Positions 48,790 through 57,287 of a DNA stretch of 64,000 nt are shown piece after piece. This stretch comes from Vibrio litoralis DSM 17657. GTDB taxonomy: Bacteria; Pseudomonadota; Gammaproteobacteria; Enterobacterales; Vibrionaceae. The stretch covers positions 642,190 to 706,189 of the forward strand of contig NZ_KE384566.1 in assembly GCF_000426765.1 (NCBI RefSeq), read 5' to 3'. Below the pieces are notes generated by a model, which did no database searches, was not told the origin of the DNA, and saw only the letters and a program-made list of their open reading frames with translations. The translations under genes were made by a program, and so were the position numbers. The number at the start of each line of letters is the position of its first letter. Positions within the stretch are counted from its first letter, which is position 1.

Positions 48790-49455
48790 CTATGCTCCCG
48801 CTTCAGAAAATCGATTTAGTCGCTTGTGCGCTATAGTGATAAGAATGGATAAGATGTAAGTCAGAACACAGTAGAACAGTAATAAGAAGAAGTAGACTTC
48901 AAAAGGTCTAAACGTTTCCGCCGCTATGATTTTTGCGGTTCCTGTTAGTTCATTAAGTGTTACTGTTGATAAAATTGACGTAGTCAAAATTAGGTTCACG
49001 AAAATCGAACCAAGCGGTTTGATCGAATTGCGTAATGCGATAGGGATAATGATTTTTCTATAGATAGTTAGGCGTTTTAACCCAAAAGATTGGGCCGCTT
49101 CGATTATATCATGATCGACCTGCTGAACTGCTGCGCGTAACACGTCTGCACAGTAAGCTCCAACCGCAATAGAAAGCGCCAGCACCCCGGTGGTATAGGG
49201 ATCAATGAAAATGCCTAATTCAGGTAAGCCATAAAAAATAAAAAACACCTGAACAATAAAAGGAATATTCCTAAAAATATTTATGTAGGTATAGCCCGTT
49301 TTAGACAGCACTTTCGACTGACTAATGCAGGCAAACATCACCAGTAAACCAATACAAAAACTGCCAATTATAGAAGCGACGCTAATACTAGCGGTGATCG
49401 TAAATCCTTCTACAAACGAGTCTAAGTATCGATGTATTATCGATATATCAAACAC
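48790..49455 (-). CDS. polar-amino-acid ABC transporter permease 1 (first gene of operon)
   Basis: The 221-aa HisQ/GlnP-type permease has IFRNIPFIVQVFFIFYGLPELG and the EAA loop (QQVDHDIIEAAQSFGLKRLTIYRKIIIPIALR). It is the promoter-proximal gene of the seven-gene operon. The start codon is GTG at 49455 with a perfect GGAGG five bases upstream. A -10/-35 pair and two palindromic operators lie directly upstream. Confidence 0.93.
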   Translation of the reverse strand: MFDISIIHRYLDSFVEGFTITASISVASIIGSFCIGLLVMFACISQSKVLSKTGYTYINIFRNIPFIVQVFFIFYGLPELGIFIDPYTTGVLALSIAVGAYCADVLRAAVQQVDHDIIEAAQSFGLKRLTIYRKIIIPIALRNSIKPLGSIFVNLILTTSILSTVTLNELTGTAKIIAAETFRPFEVYFFLLLFYCVLTYILSILITIAHKRLNRFSEAGA

Positions 49456-49472
49456 GGAACCTCCTTCTATAT

Positions 49473-49492
49473 AATTGAAACTAGTTTCAATT
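49473..49492. promoter_or_regulatory. LacI-type operator 1 (perfect 20-bp palindrome)
   Basis: AATTGAAACTAGTTTCAATT reads identically on both strands. Its GAAAC/GTTTC half-sites are typical of LacI-family operators. It overlaps the predicted -10 element and ends 18 bp before the GTG start of the first gene, so binding would block transcription. Confidence 0.85.
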
Positions 49493-49517
49493 TATGTGTT
49501 GATTATTTTTTATGCAA
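49489..49517 (-). promoter_or_regulatory. predicted sigma-70 promoter of the glycosylasparaginase operon
   Basis: On the minus strand TTGCAT (complement of 49512-49517) and TAAATT (complement of 49489-49494) are separated by exactly 17 bp. The -10 hexamer overlaps operator 1. No better pair is seen in the gap. Confidence 0.6.
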
Positions 49518-49532
49518 TGACGATTGTTTAAA

Positions 49533-49550
49533 ATTGAAACCGGTATCACA
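49533..49550. promoter_or_regulatory. LacI-type operator 2 (imperfect palindrome)
   Basis: TTGAAACCGGTATCAC matches the GAAAC-CGG-GTTTC pattern with one mismatch and resembles operator 1. The two centres are 59 bp apart, with the -35 element between them, an arrangement that would allow a DNA loop or cooperative repression. Confidence 0.7.
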
Positions 49551-49862
49551 TTGTTAATGATTTTTTATTGGAATGTTACCCGTGTGAGGTTTTTCATCCG
49601 TGAATACCTGCGTTTGTTTCGGGTTTTGTCGAAAATTGGAGTGGAGGTTAAGTGATCTGCTCCATCAGATTGGGCATTGAGTTACGCAATTTGTCATACT
49701 CTGAATAATTCATGGCTTACAAAATTAGAAAAATTTTTGACTTAGTTTCTGTCCCAAAATGAGTCACAACCTAACACTTTATTCGCACTATTAATCGTGT
49801 CTTACAATCCAATGTGTAGGGTTGAATGTGAATAACTGCTGATCTCGTCTTACCCATAAAAC
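49551..49862. other. gap between the transport operon and nrfA terminator, no gene seen
   Basis: This stretch has no ORF of note and no recognised RNA. It separates the divergent operon promoter from the 3' end of nrfA and may include the second junction of an inserted operon; no direct repeats with the other boundary (43513-43860) were noticed. Confidence 0.4.
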
Positions 49863-49891
49863 AAACCCTCAACCAAAGAGATTGAGGGTTT
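49863..49891 (-). terminator. terminator of nrfA
   Basis: AAACCCTCAA pairs perfectly with TTGAGGGTTT across a 9-nt loop, 30 bp beyond the nrfA stop. Confidence 0.88.
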
Positions 49892-49921
49892 GAAATGGTG
49901 CATCGAAGTGTATGCTATGGC

Positions 49922-51397
49922 TTATTGAGGGTAGGTCGCCTCGCGCGCTTTAGCTTCTTTATCCCATTCAGGGATGACGGTTTTCAAGAAGTCATCTTTC
50001 TCTTGATTCATGCCTTCCATATCCATACCAAGAGCCTTTTGTGCTTTTTCTTTGGTCGAAATGTCTGGAATTTTCACTGGCTCCATAATGCCGTGTTTTG
50101 CTAATACTCGGATGAGTTTAGTTCGAGCATCGGTGGCACGGTCAACCGAAGTGCCCAAGACACGTAGGGCCACTTCTGGGGCATGCATATGTACACCATG
50201 AGAGGCAATCGCGTAGTCCCAACGCCATTGAGCATGACGAATATCCATTAGAATGTCTTTCATTTCCGCTTCTGTTGCGCCAGCTTCCCAAGCAGCTTTT
50301 GCTTCAAAGTGTGCAGCGACCAGTTGCTTCTCAGCAATCAGCTTCATCTCTTGTACTTTATCTTTACGAGATTTCACAATATCCATCATGGATTTCTTAT
50401 CTTGCGTATGACATTGTGCACAAGTGTCTTCAAAACGATCAAACGGGTTGCCGACTTTATGATCGGTATAAACTTTGCCGTCTTTGTTTTTTACTTTTGG
50501 CATGTGGCAGTCAACACAAGCAACGTTGTTTTTACCATGTATACCCATTTGCCAAGTTTCATATTCTGGGTGTTGAGCTTTTAACATTGGCGCTTTAGAG
50601 ACAGGGTTTATCCAATCACTAAAGCCTATTTCATCGTAATATTTTTCCATTTGATCAACAGTGACACCTTTATCCCATGGGAATTTGACGGCATTTTTTT
50701 TATCTTTTTGGAAGTAATATTCGACATGACATTGACCACAAACTTGAGATTGCTTACCAAAACGATCTTGTTGGTCAAAATCACGATCAATGGCGTGCAT
50801 CGCTCTTTTAGCAAAAGGGCGAGCAACACGTAAAGCGGGCTTACCCTTTTTAAAGTCATCACTTTGTGTGTCGTGACAATCGGCACAGCCAATTGGATTG
50901 ACTATCTGTGCCCCTAAACGTGCCCATTTACCTTCAAAGTAACCATCCTCACCACGCTCATCTATTACGCGAGGGACATCTGGGCTTTTACAGCTCCAGC
51001 ATGCCATTGGCATTGGGCCTGATTTTGCATCTTTAGGGCCACCAGTACGCAAGGTTTCACGCACATCGGTGATGGCATAAAAGTGACCACGTGGTGCATT
51101 GTAGTCTTTGGCAAAACCGTATCCGGCCCAAAGAATAATCATATTAGGGTCGTTTGCTAACGCATCGGTTATATGTTCGCTTTTCGAGGTGTCTTTCCAG
51201 CTTTGGTATTGCTCAGGGTGGTCCGACTCGAATTTTTCATTTCGAGGGTCGAACTTCATTATTTGAGTAGCGGATTGGGTTGTTTCTGCTTGCTTGTTAG
51301 CGTAGGTGGAAATTGGGTTTACCAAAAGGCTCATACCTAACAACGATAGCAGTGCTGAACTAACCACAGGGGCTTTCCAGTTTATATTCACGATCAT
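49922..51397 (-). CDS. nrfA: cytochrome c552 nitrite reductase (ammonia-forming)
   Basis: The 491-aa protein has a signal peptide ([20 protein letters not shown]) and five heme sites: the special lysine-ligated CWSCK at residue 133, then CADCH (171), CGQCH (220), CVDCH (294) and CAQCH (326). CHVEYYF near 223 carries the active-site Tyr. NrfA reduces nitrite by six electrons to ammonium in the periplasm. The ATG at 51397 follows GGAG; an upstream in-frame extension has no signal character. It is divergent from nrfBCDEF; a perfect FNR box lies 115 bp upstream. Confidence 0.97.
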   Translation of the reverse strand: MIVNINWKAPVVSSALLSLLGMSLLVNPISTYANKQAETTQSATQIMKFDPRNEKFESDHPEQYQSWKDTSKSEHITDALANDPNMIILWAGYGFAKDYNAPRGHFYAITDVRETLRTGGPKDAKSGPMPMACWSCKSPDVPRVIDERGEDGYFEGKWARLGAQIVNPIGCADCHDTQSDDFKKGKPALRVARPFAKRAMHAIDRDFDQQDRFGKQSQVCGQCHVEYYFQKDKKNAVKFPWDKGVTVDQMEKYYDEIGFSDWINPVSKAPMLKAQHPEYETWQMGIHGKNNVACVDCHMPKVKNKDGKVYTDHKVGNPFDRFEDTCAQCHTQDKKSMMDIVKSRKDKVQEMKLIAEKQLVAAHFEAKAAWEAGATEAEMKDILMDIRHAQWRWDYAIASHGVHMHAPEVALRVLGTSVDRATDARTKLIRVLAKHGIMEPVKIPDISTKEKAQKALGMDMEGMNQEKDDFLKTVIPEWDKEAKAREATYPQ

Positions 51398-51511
51398 CAC
51401 TCCATTATTGTAATTACATATCAAGTGTTGTTGTGGGCAGTTGATAACAATGAGAGTGCAGAGGAATATTAGCAAAGGCCTTGAAAAGTTTAAGGTTAAA
51501 GTGGCGCTAAA

Positions 51512-51525
51512 TTGATTGATATCAA
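51512..51525. promoter_or_regulatory. FNR box in the nrfA-nrfB divergent region
   Basis: TTGATTGATATCAA matches the FNR consensus TTGAT-N4-ATCAA at every position. It lies 115 bp upstream of the nrfA ATG and about 230 bp upstream of nrfB, fitting anaerobic activation of nrfA and perhaps of both. The rest of the 51398-51757 gap is AT-rich and holds one further palindrome. Confidence 0.88.
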
Positions 51526-51594
51526 ATAAAGGTATATTAAAAATATACGTTTTATAAGTTGTTAATTAGATCGGGTTTTTTATTCTTTAGTGGT

Positions 51595-51609
51595 ATTACA
51601 TTTTGTAAT
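51595..51609. promoter_or_regulatory. 15-bp palindrome upstream of nrfB
   Basis: ATTACA-TTT-TGTAAT is a perfect 6-3-6 inverted repeat between the FNR box and the nrfB start. It could bind a second regulator, for instance of the nitrate/nitrite or nitric oxide response, but it does not fit the NarP heptamer arrangement. Confidence 0.35.
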
Positions 51610-51757
51610 GTTGAGTGTTGTGGCTAAACAAATTTGATGACTTGAGTTGCACTAATTGCAAATGAACCGTTGAGGTTTATGGGCAAAATATAAATACAAA
51701 ACCATTAACAACTTATTTTTAAAAATAAGTGTTTTGTAAGAAATAAGGTGCAAAAAC

Positions 51758-52360
51758 ATGGATAGCATAAAAAAGACCATCGCAAAGCTATCGGGCATGT
51801 TCCTGATATTGGTTGCATTGGTTTTTTCATTCAATGCGTTAGCGACTTCACAAGGAAATACTGCTGAGCCAAATCTAAAAAAAACAGACGAAGCTCACGT
51901 GTCATTTCAACGTGATAAAAACTATGCCTGTACGCAATGCCATAAAGATGAGCATGATGTTTTGTTAGGACAGCATGCTAAAGCGTTGAATGAAAAAACA
52001 GGAAGAAATATTGGCTGTATTGATTGCCACAATGATATTAGTGCCTCTCATCGTGATGGTGCTCCTAATGTTGTTAAATTCCGTCAAGGCCAAGTGGTTG
52101 CCGGAGAAAGTAAACCTGCTCACGATCTAGCCTGGGTCAAGACTCAAAATTCACAATGCATAGATTGTCATCAAGGTGAGCAATTGCGTAAAGCCAATTG
52201 GACCCATGATGTACATGCTTTAAAACTGACTTGTTCCTCGTGTCATTCCATTCATCCAGAAAAAGATCCAATGCAAGGTATTGAACGTAAACCGCGGATC
52301 AAAATGTGCGTGGATTGCCATTCAGATATGACAAGTTATAAGCAACAGGAGGATAAATAA
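51758..52360 (+). CDS. nrfB: NrfB pentaheme cytochrome c
   Basis: The 200-aa product has a signal peptide (MFLILVALVFSFNALA) and five CxxCH heme sites: CTQCH, CIDCH, CIDCH, CSSCH and CVDCH, spread over residues ~65-190. NrfB passes electrons from the NrfCD quinol dehydrogenase to NrfA in the periplasm. Its stop overlaps the nrfC start by one base (TAATG), indicating an operon nrfBCDEF, divergent from nrfA. Confidence 0.95.
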   Translation: MDSIKKTIAKLSGMFLILVALVFSFNALATSQGNTAEPNLKKTDEAHVSFQRDKNYACTQCHKDEHDVLLGQHAKALNEKTGRNIGCIDCHNDISASHRDGAPNVVKFRQGQVVAGESKPAHDLAWVKTQNSQCIDCHQGEQLRKANWTHDVHALKLTCSSCHSIHPEKDPMQGIERKPRIKMCVDCHSDMTSYKQQEDK

Positions 52361-53049
52361 TGTCCTGTTCAAGACGTAATTTTTTATTAGGAAGTGGTGC
52401 TGTCATCTTTACCACTGGTATTGCAACAACTGCGTTAGCGAATGGTAAAAAACTCATTGCTACGGAAACGGATGGCTTAATACGTTATGGCATGGTCCAT
52501 GATGAAACATTATGTATTGGTTGTACCGCTTGTACCGACGCTTGCCGAGAAGTCAACAAGGTACCCGAGGGGGTGACAAGGTTAAAAATTCAACGTAGTG
52601 AGCCTATTGGTGAATTCCCAAATGCTTCGTACACATTTGAACGTATCTCTTGCCAGCATTGCGATAATGCACCTTGTGTTCATGTCTGTCCTACTCAAGC
52701 CGCTTACCGAGATCCTAAAACGGGCATCGTGGATGTGAATGCCGACCGATGTGTCGGTTGTGGCTATTGTTTAGCGGCTTGCCCTTATCAAGTTCGTTTC
52801 TTTAATCCTGAAACTAAAGTGGCAGATAAATGCGACTTCTGCCGTAAGACCAACCTTGCACAAGGTAAAAAGCCAGCGTGTGTTGAATCTTGCCCAACCA
52901 AAGCACTCACGTTTGGGGATTTAAACGATCCCAATAGTGAGATTAATAAAGTCATTCAAACTCATACCGTTTATCGAATGAAGGTTGAGTTAGGCACTGA
53001 ACCTAAAATGTACAAAGTGCCCAACAATAAAGGGGAGATTTTAGGATGA
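52360..53049 (+). CDS. nrfC: NrfC iron-sulfur subunit of the periplasmic quinol dehydrogenase
   Basis: The 229-aa product has a Tat-type signal (CSRRNFLLGSGAVIFTTGIA) and four ferredoxin-like cysteine clusters: CIGCTACTDAC, CQHCDNAPCVHVC, CVGCGYCLAAC and CDFCRKT...CVESC, expected to hold four 4Fe-4S centres. It passes electrons from NrfD to NrfB. AGGAGGA upstream and a 4-bp overlap (ATGA) with nrfD place it within the operon. Confidence 0.96.
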   Translation: MSCSRRNFLLGSGAVIFTTGIATTALANGKKLIATETDGLIRYGMVHDETLCIGCTACTDACREVNKVPEGVTRLKIQRSEPIGEFPNASYTFERISCQHCDNAPCVHVCPTQAAYRDPKTGIVDVNADRCVGCGYCLAACPYQVRFFNPETKVADKCDFCRKTNLAQGKKPACVESCPTKALTFGDLNDPNSEINKVIQTHTVYRMKVELGTEPKMYKVPNNKGEILG

Positions 53050-54014
53050 GTGAGATTATTAACCAAGCTTTTCACTTTGACTCCTTAGTTTGGGACTGGG
53101 TGATTGCGATTTACTTATTTCTTACCGGTATGTCTGCTGGTGGGGTGATGATTTCCATCTACTTGAAGAAAAAGGTGATTACTGGCGAGGCTTGCAAAAA
53201 TGGCATTATTCGAGCCAATGCCATTTTTGCCCCTTTGGGGATCATTTTAGGTTTGACTATTTTAGTCTTCCATCTACAAAGACCATGGTTATTTTGGAAA
53301 ATTATGCTGTATTACAACCCATCATCAGTGATGTCGATGGGGGTGTTGTTGTTCCAAATATATATGGTGGTGTTGTTTGTTTGGTTAGGGGTTATTTTCA
53401 AAAAAGAGATTGTTCAGTTCTTAACTAAATTTTCAGCTATTCAAGGTTTGGTTGAGCGAGTGTTAACCATCGCGAAAAAGTTTGAAAATCCGATTGAGTG
53501 GTTTTTGGCGATATTGGCTTTTTTGTTAGCCGCTTATACAGGCTTCTTGCTTTCCGCATTAAAAACCTACCCATTATTGAATAACCCTGTGTTACCCGTG
53601 CTATTCGTTTTTTCCAGTGTTTCATCGGGGGCTGCTGCGTGCTTGTTGTTCGGCATTGTGGGTGGAAAAGAACCGATTAATAGCCCAAGCGTACGCTGGA
53701 TCCATAAAATTGAAAAACCAGTGGTGTTGTTTGAGTTGTTTGTCTTGTGTGCATTTTTTGCCGGCCTATATTTTGGTGGCGGTGCAAGGGCAGATGCGGT
53801 GATAACAGCAATTGGTGGCGGTTTTTGGTCGAGTTGGTTTTGGGTAGGAGTGATTGGCATGGGGATGTTATTGCCATTGGCCATGAACACCTTTACCTCC
53901 AATGAAGTTCAACATAAAAAAGCCTTTATTGTCTTTGTGACAACACTGAGTTTGATCGGTGTGTTGATGTTGAGAACGTTCATTTTGTATGCCGGGCAAA
54001 TGACGGTGTATTAA
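53046..54014 (+). CDS. nrfD: NrfD quinol-oxidising membrane subunit
   Basis: The 322-aa product is a polytopic NrfD/PsrC-family protein with eight or nine helices, such as DWVIAIYLFLTGMSAGGVMISIYL, ANAIFAPLGIILGLTILVFHL and WFLAILAFLLAAYTGFLLSAL. It takes electrons from menaquinol/ubiquinol and hands them to NrfC. It overlaps nrfC by 4 bp. An ERIC-like palindrome and a 113-bp gap separate it from nrfE. Confidence 0.94.
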   Translation: MSEIINQAFHFDSLVWDWVIAIYLFLTGMSAGGVMISIYLKKKVITGEACKNGIIRANAIFAPLGIILGLTILVFHLQRPWLFWKIMLYYNPSSVMSMGVLLFQIYMVVLFVWLGVIFKKEIVQFLTKFSAIQGLVERVLTIAKKFENPIEWFLAILAFLLAAYTGFLLSALKTYPLLNNPVLPVLFVFSSVSSGAAACLLFGIVGGKEPINSPSVRWIHKIEKPVVLFELFVLCAFFAGLYFGGGARADAVITAIGGGFWSSWFWVGVIGMGMLLPLAMNTFTSNEVQHKKAFIVFVTTLSLIGVLMLRTFILYAGQMTVY

Positions 54015-54017
54015 CAT

Positions 54018-54063
54018 ATATACCCAAGTCACTTGGATATATCAAAGCGACTTGGGTGTATAT
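54018..54063. repeat. short ERIC-like palindrome between nrfD and nrfE
   Basis: ATATACCCAAGTC at 54018-54030 pairs with GACTTGGGTGTATAT at 54049-54063. The TATACCCAAGT ends resemble ERIC termini, so this may be an internally deleted copy. As an RNA hairpin inside the nrf operon it could protect upstream mRNA or reduce expression of nrfEF. Confidence 0.55.
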
Positions 54064-54127
54064 GACTGAAATATAAAGGAAGGTGTGTAATGCATCTTCT
54101 TTCTTCTATCAATTTTAATAGGTTTAT

Positions 54128-56095
54128 ATGATTGCTGAGTTGGGCCATTGGTCGTTAATTCTTTCTATTGTTTTGTCTTTAAGTAGTGCACTCTGCTCAG
54201 TTTTTGCTATCTATAAAGTTGAGTCCTATTGGGCTAGTTGTAGCCGCTTATTGAGCTACTTAGCATGTGGATGTGTCACGCTCAGTGTTGCTTTTTTGGC
54301 TATATGTTTTGCCACTGATGACTTTTCGGTACTTTATGTCGCTTCCCACTCGAATACCCACCTACCTTTTATTTATAAGCTCACTGCAGTTTGGGGAGGG
54401 CATGAAGGTTCTTTCTTATTCTGGCTATTTTGCTTAATCGGTTGGACCGCGTTAGTTGCAAGGATAGGAGAGACAAAAAATCAAGAGTTCCAAAACTGGA
54501 CATTGATGATTTTAAGTTCAATTTCAACGGCGATAGGCGGTTATATTTTATTCGCCTCAAATCCATTTATTCGGTTACTACCTGCAGCATTTGAGGGACG
54601 AGATTTAAACCCAATGCTACAAGACATAGGGCTGATCGTGCACCCGCCATTGTTATACCTAGGCTATGTTGGATTTGCTGTGGCATTTGCTATGTCGATG
54701 GCAACCATGATCACTAAAGAGAACAACCAAAAGTGGGCTGAAGATATTCGTCCATGGGCATTATCTTCCTGGTGTTTCATGACCGCTGGCATTGTGCTTG
54801 GCGCTTGGTGGGCTTATAACGAGTTAGGTTGGGGTGGCTGGTGGTTTTGGGATCCGGTAGAAAATGCCTCTTTAATGCCTTGGTTAACGGCGACCGCATT
54901 GGTGCATTCATTAAAAGTGAGTAAGCAACCAAATATTATGTCGGGCTGGAGTTTACTGCTTGCAACATTTACCTTTTGTTTAAGCATTCTTGGTACTTTT
55001 ATTGTTCGTTCTGGGGTGATTACGTCAGTCCATGCATTCGCTACCGATCCTACAAGAGGGATCATTCTATTATCGATTTTAAGTGTAGTGATGATTGGCT
55101 CTTTGTTGGTTTTTGCTTATCGTGCTGGTCGGTATATTCAACCGATGAAGTTTGAATGGTTGAGCTTGCCAATGTTATTTTTCTTGGGGAATGGGCTATT
55201 TTGTATTGCGACCTTTAGCGTATTACTGGGCACACTCTATCCTATGGTTTATCAACTATTTGGATTAGGTAATATTTCAGTCGGCGCTCCGTATTTTAAT
55301 CAAATTTTTATACCGATTGTTTTGCTTCTGTGTATTTTAATGGGCTTGAGTTCGTTTATTCATCATCAGAAGTCCAACGTTGTTGTCTCTTACTTCCATT
55401 TAATTAAGCGGCCTTTAATTATCTCTATTGGTATTGCATTACTGATAGGTGGAATAGGGGTTTTTAAGGCTTATCGTCCTGAATTTCAATGGTTTGAAGG
55501 TAGCTACTCTATCGTTGCTATTGCGAGTATTTTGTCTTGTTGGGTGATTGTTTCTTCAATTATGGCTGCAATCAAAGATAACAAAAAAATGGCAATGGCG
55601 TGCGCGCATATTGGGGTTGCTTTGATTGTGATTGCTGCAAGTTATGAAGGTTACGCTTCTGTTGAAACCAGCCGAAAAGTCACAAATGGAACTCAGTTTA
55701 GCTTTCATGATCATCTCTTTGAGTACGAAAAAACAGAGCTATTGATTGGTCCCAACTATACTGCTGAGCGCGCGGTTATTCGAATGTCGGATGAACAAGG
55801 GCAGTTGGTGAACTACCTACAACCTGAGAAGCGCCATTACACCGTAAGAGGCATGGATATGACTGAGCCAGATGTCTATTGGAATCGTTGGGGAGATTGG
55901 TATATCACCTTAGGGGATAAAATTGATAACGAGCATTATGCGCTTCGTTTGCAATATAAGCCTTTAATGCGCTGGATTTGGATTGGCGGTGGGCTGATGA
56001 TTTTTGGCGCGTTGATTGCTCTCGTTTTTGGTCGTACTCGTCCTAAATTATCACTGAATATCAAAGAACAAGAAGGTCGCTGGTGTGCTGAGTAG
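54128..56095 (+). CDS. nrfE: NrfE (CcmF-type) heme lyase subunit
   Basis: The 655-aa polytopic protein has the CcmF/NrfE tryptophan-rich motif WGGWWFWDPVENASLMPWL for heme handling, plus IVHPPLLYLGYVGFAVAFAMSM and SGVITSVHAFATDPTRG. It is the membrane core of the heme lyase that attaches heme to the CWSCK site of NrfA, working with NrfF and NrfG. It is about 100 residues longer than E. coli NrfE and includes the periplasmic domain after the last helices, as in CcmF. Its 3' end overlaps nrfF by 11 bp. Confidence 0.93.
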   Translation: MIAELGHWSLILSIVLSLSSALCSVFAIYKVESYWASCSRLLSYLACGCVTLSVAFLAICFATDDFSVLYVASHSNTHLPFIYKLTAVWGGHEGSFLFWLFCLIGWTALVARIGETKNQEFQNWTLMILSSISTAIGGYILFASNPFIRLLPAAFEGRDLNPMLQDIGLIVHPPLLYLGYVGFAVAFAMSMATMITKENNQKWAEDIRPWALSSWCFMTAGIVLGAWWAYNELGWGGWWFWDPVENASLMPWLTATALVHSLKVSKQPNIMSGWSLLLATFTFCLSILGTFIVRSGVITSVHAFATDPTRGIILLSILSVVMIGSLLVFAYRAGRYIQPMKFEWLSLPMLFFLGNGLFCIATFSVLLGTLYPMVYQLFGLGNISVGAPYFNQIFIPIVLLLCILMGLSSFIHHQKSNVVVSYFHLIKRPLIISIGIALLIGGIGVFKAYRPEFQWFEGSYSIVAIASILSCWVIVSSIMAAIKDNKKMAMACAHIGVALIVIAASYEGYASVETSRKVTNGTQFSFHDHLFEYEKTELLIGPNYTAERAVIRMSDEQGQLVNYLQPEKRHYTVRGMDMTEPDVYWNRWGDWYITLGDKIDNEHYALRLQYKPLMRWIWIGGGLMIFGALIALVFGRTRPKLSLNIKEQEGRWCAE

Positions 56096-56513
56096 ATATG
56101 GCTTTTTGCGCGTTATCTTCGTTTTTATTATATGCGGCTTTATGCCGAGTGCGTATGCACAGTTGACCGTTTCTAACGACCGTAACAGTGTAGAAGTGTT
56201 CCAGTTTAGCTCGATAGAGAATCAACAGCGAGCTTATTATCTTGCGCGCCATCTTCGATGTCCAAAATGTCAAAATCAAAATTTAATGGAATCAAACGCT
56301 TCTATTGCTGTCGATATGAAGTATCAGGTTTTTGTTATGGTGGAACAAGGTAAAACCGATACTGAAGTTATGGACTTCATGCAGCAAAGGTTTGGAGAGT
56401 TTGTATTATATAAACCTAAGCTAGAATATAAGACTTGGCTACTATGGTTTACTCCAATGGGGCTCCTACTTTTACTTGTTTGGGCTGCTGGTCGGATGAC
56501 CTTGAGTCGGTAG
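56085..56513 (+). CDS. nrfF: NrfF (CcmH-type) thiol-disulfide subunit of the heme lyase
   Basis: The 142-aa protein has a signal peptide (IFVFIICGFMPSAYA), the redox motif LRCPKCQNQNLMESNA (CxxC) and a C-terminal membrane helix (TWLLWFTPMGLLLLLVWAAG). It keeps the apo-NrfA heme-site cysteines reduced for heme attachment. The start is GTG with AAGGT upstream, overlapping nrfE by 11 bp. nrfG is not downstream but about 13 kb to the left. Confidence 0.94.
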   Translation: MLSRYGFLRVIFVFIICGFMPSAYAQLTVSNDRNSVEVFQFSSIENQQRAYYLARHLRCPKCQNQNLMESNASIAVDMKYQVFVMVEQGKTDTEVMDFMQQRFGEFVLYKPKLEYKTWLLWFTPMGLLLLLVWAAGRMTLSR

Positions 56514-56911
56514 GACAAAGACGGATTGTTCGAATGCTTAATCTAATGTTATAGACGAATTAAGGCTTTGCTTTTGTTGGTTTTATTTTTAAAATATATC
56601 TAAAGTTTGAATTTTTCTCACTTCTTAATAAAAAGTCAAATGTAGAGGGAATGACTAAAAATTATTCAATAATTTGATTTATTTAACTGAAATTTTTGAT
56701 TTATTTGGTTTTATTAACTATCTGCTAGTATATGAATAGCAACTTTAAAAAGAAACTCTAAAGTATATTTTATACAAACAATCAAAAAAATTTGGCGAAA
56801 ATCATAAGGTTGGATTACACTTTCGAAGTTATACTTAGCTTTAAGCTTGCTAACTACGTACTAATGCTATAAATGCTGCCGTTATGGTAGTGATAAATTG
56901 AGGGATGTTTT
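56514..56911. other. 398-bp AT-rich gap upstream of ihfA, with a candidate IHF site
   Basis: No gene is seen. AATCAAAAAAATTT at 56780-56793 matches the IHF consensus WATCAARNNNNTTR except for the last base. ihfA is autoregulated in E. coli, so this would fit. The stretch is very AT-rich (several A and T tracts around 56570-56760) and should hold the ihfA promoter. Confidence 0.4.
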
Positions 56912-57208
56912 ATGGCGCTCACTAAGGCCGATTTGGCTGAAAACCTGTTTGAAAAACTTGGTTACAGTAAACGTGATGCCAAGGATACTGTTGAAGTGTT
57001 TTTTGAAGAAATTCGCAAAGCACTAGAAAATGGTGAACAGGTTAAATTGTCTGGTTTTGGTAACTTTGATCTACGTGATAAAAGTGAAAGGCCAGGACGA
57101 AACCCTAAAACTGGTGAAGATATTCCAATTTCTGCCCGTCGTGTTGTAACATTCCGACCAGGGCAAAAACTGAAAGCTCGTGTTGAAAATATTAAGATAG
57201 AAAAATAA
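56912..57208 (+). CDS. ihfA: integration host factor alpha subunit
   Basis: The 98-aa product begins [28 protein letters not shown] and contains [45 protein letters not shown], with the DNA-bending arm ([10 protein letters not shown], Pro intercalation). It pairs with IhfB to bend DNA at specific sites. GAGGGA marks the start. In most relatives it directly follows pheT; here it is 16.7 kb downstream of it. It has its own terminator. Confidence 0.98.
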   Translation: MALTKADLAENLFEKLGYSKRDAKDTVEVFFEEIRKALENGEQVKLSGFGNFDLRDKSERPGRNPKTGEDIPISARRVVTFRPGQKLKARVENIKIEK

Positions 57209-57233
57209 AAACACGCTAGTCACTGGAAGAAAG

Positions 57234-57260
57234 AAGGTCACCGTTAAAGGTGGCCTTTTT
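57234..57260 (+). terminator. terminator of ihfA
   Basis: AAGGTCACC pairs with GGTGGCCTT (one G-U) across a 6-nt loop, followed by T. Confidence 0.85.
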
Positions 57261-57287
57261 GTTATTAAATTTTAATAAAGGAACCCC

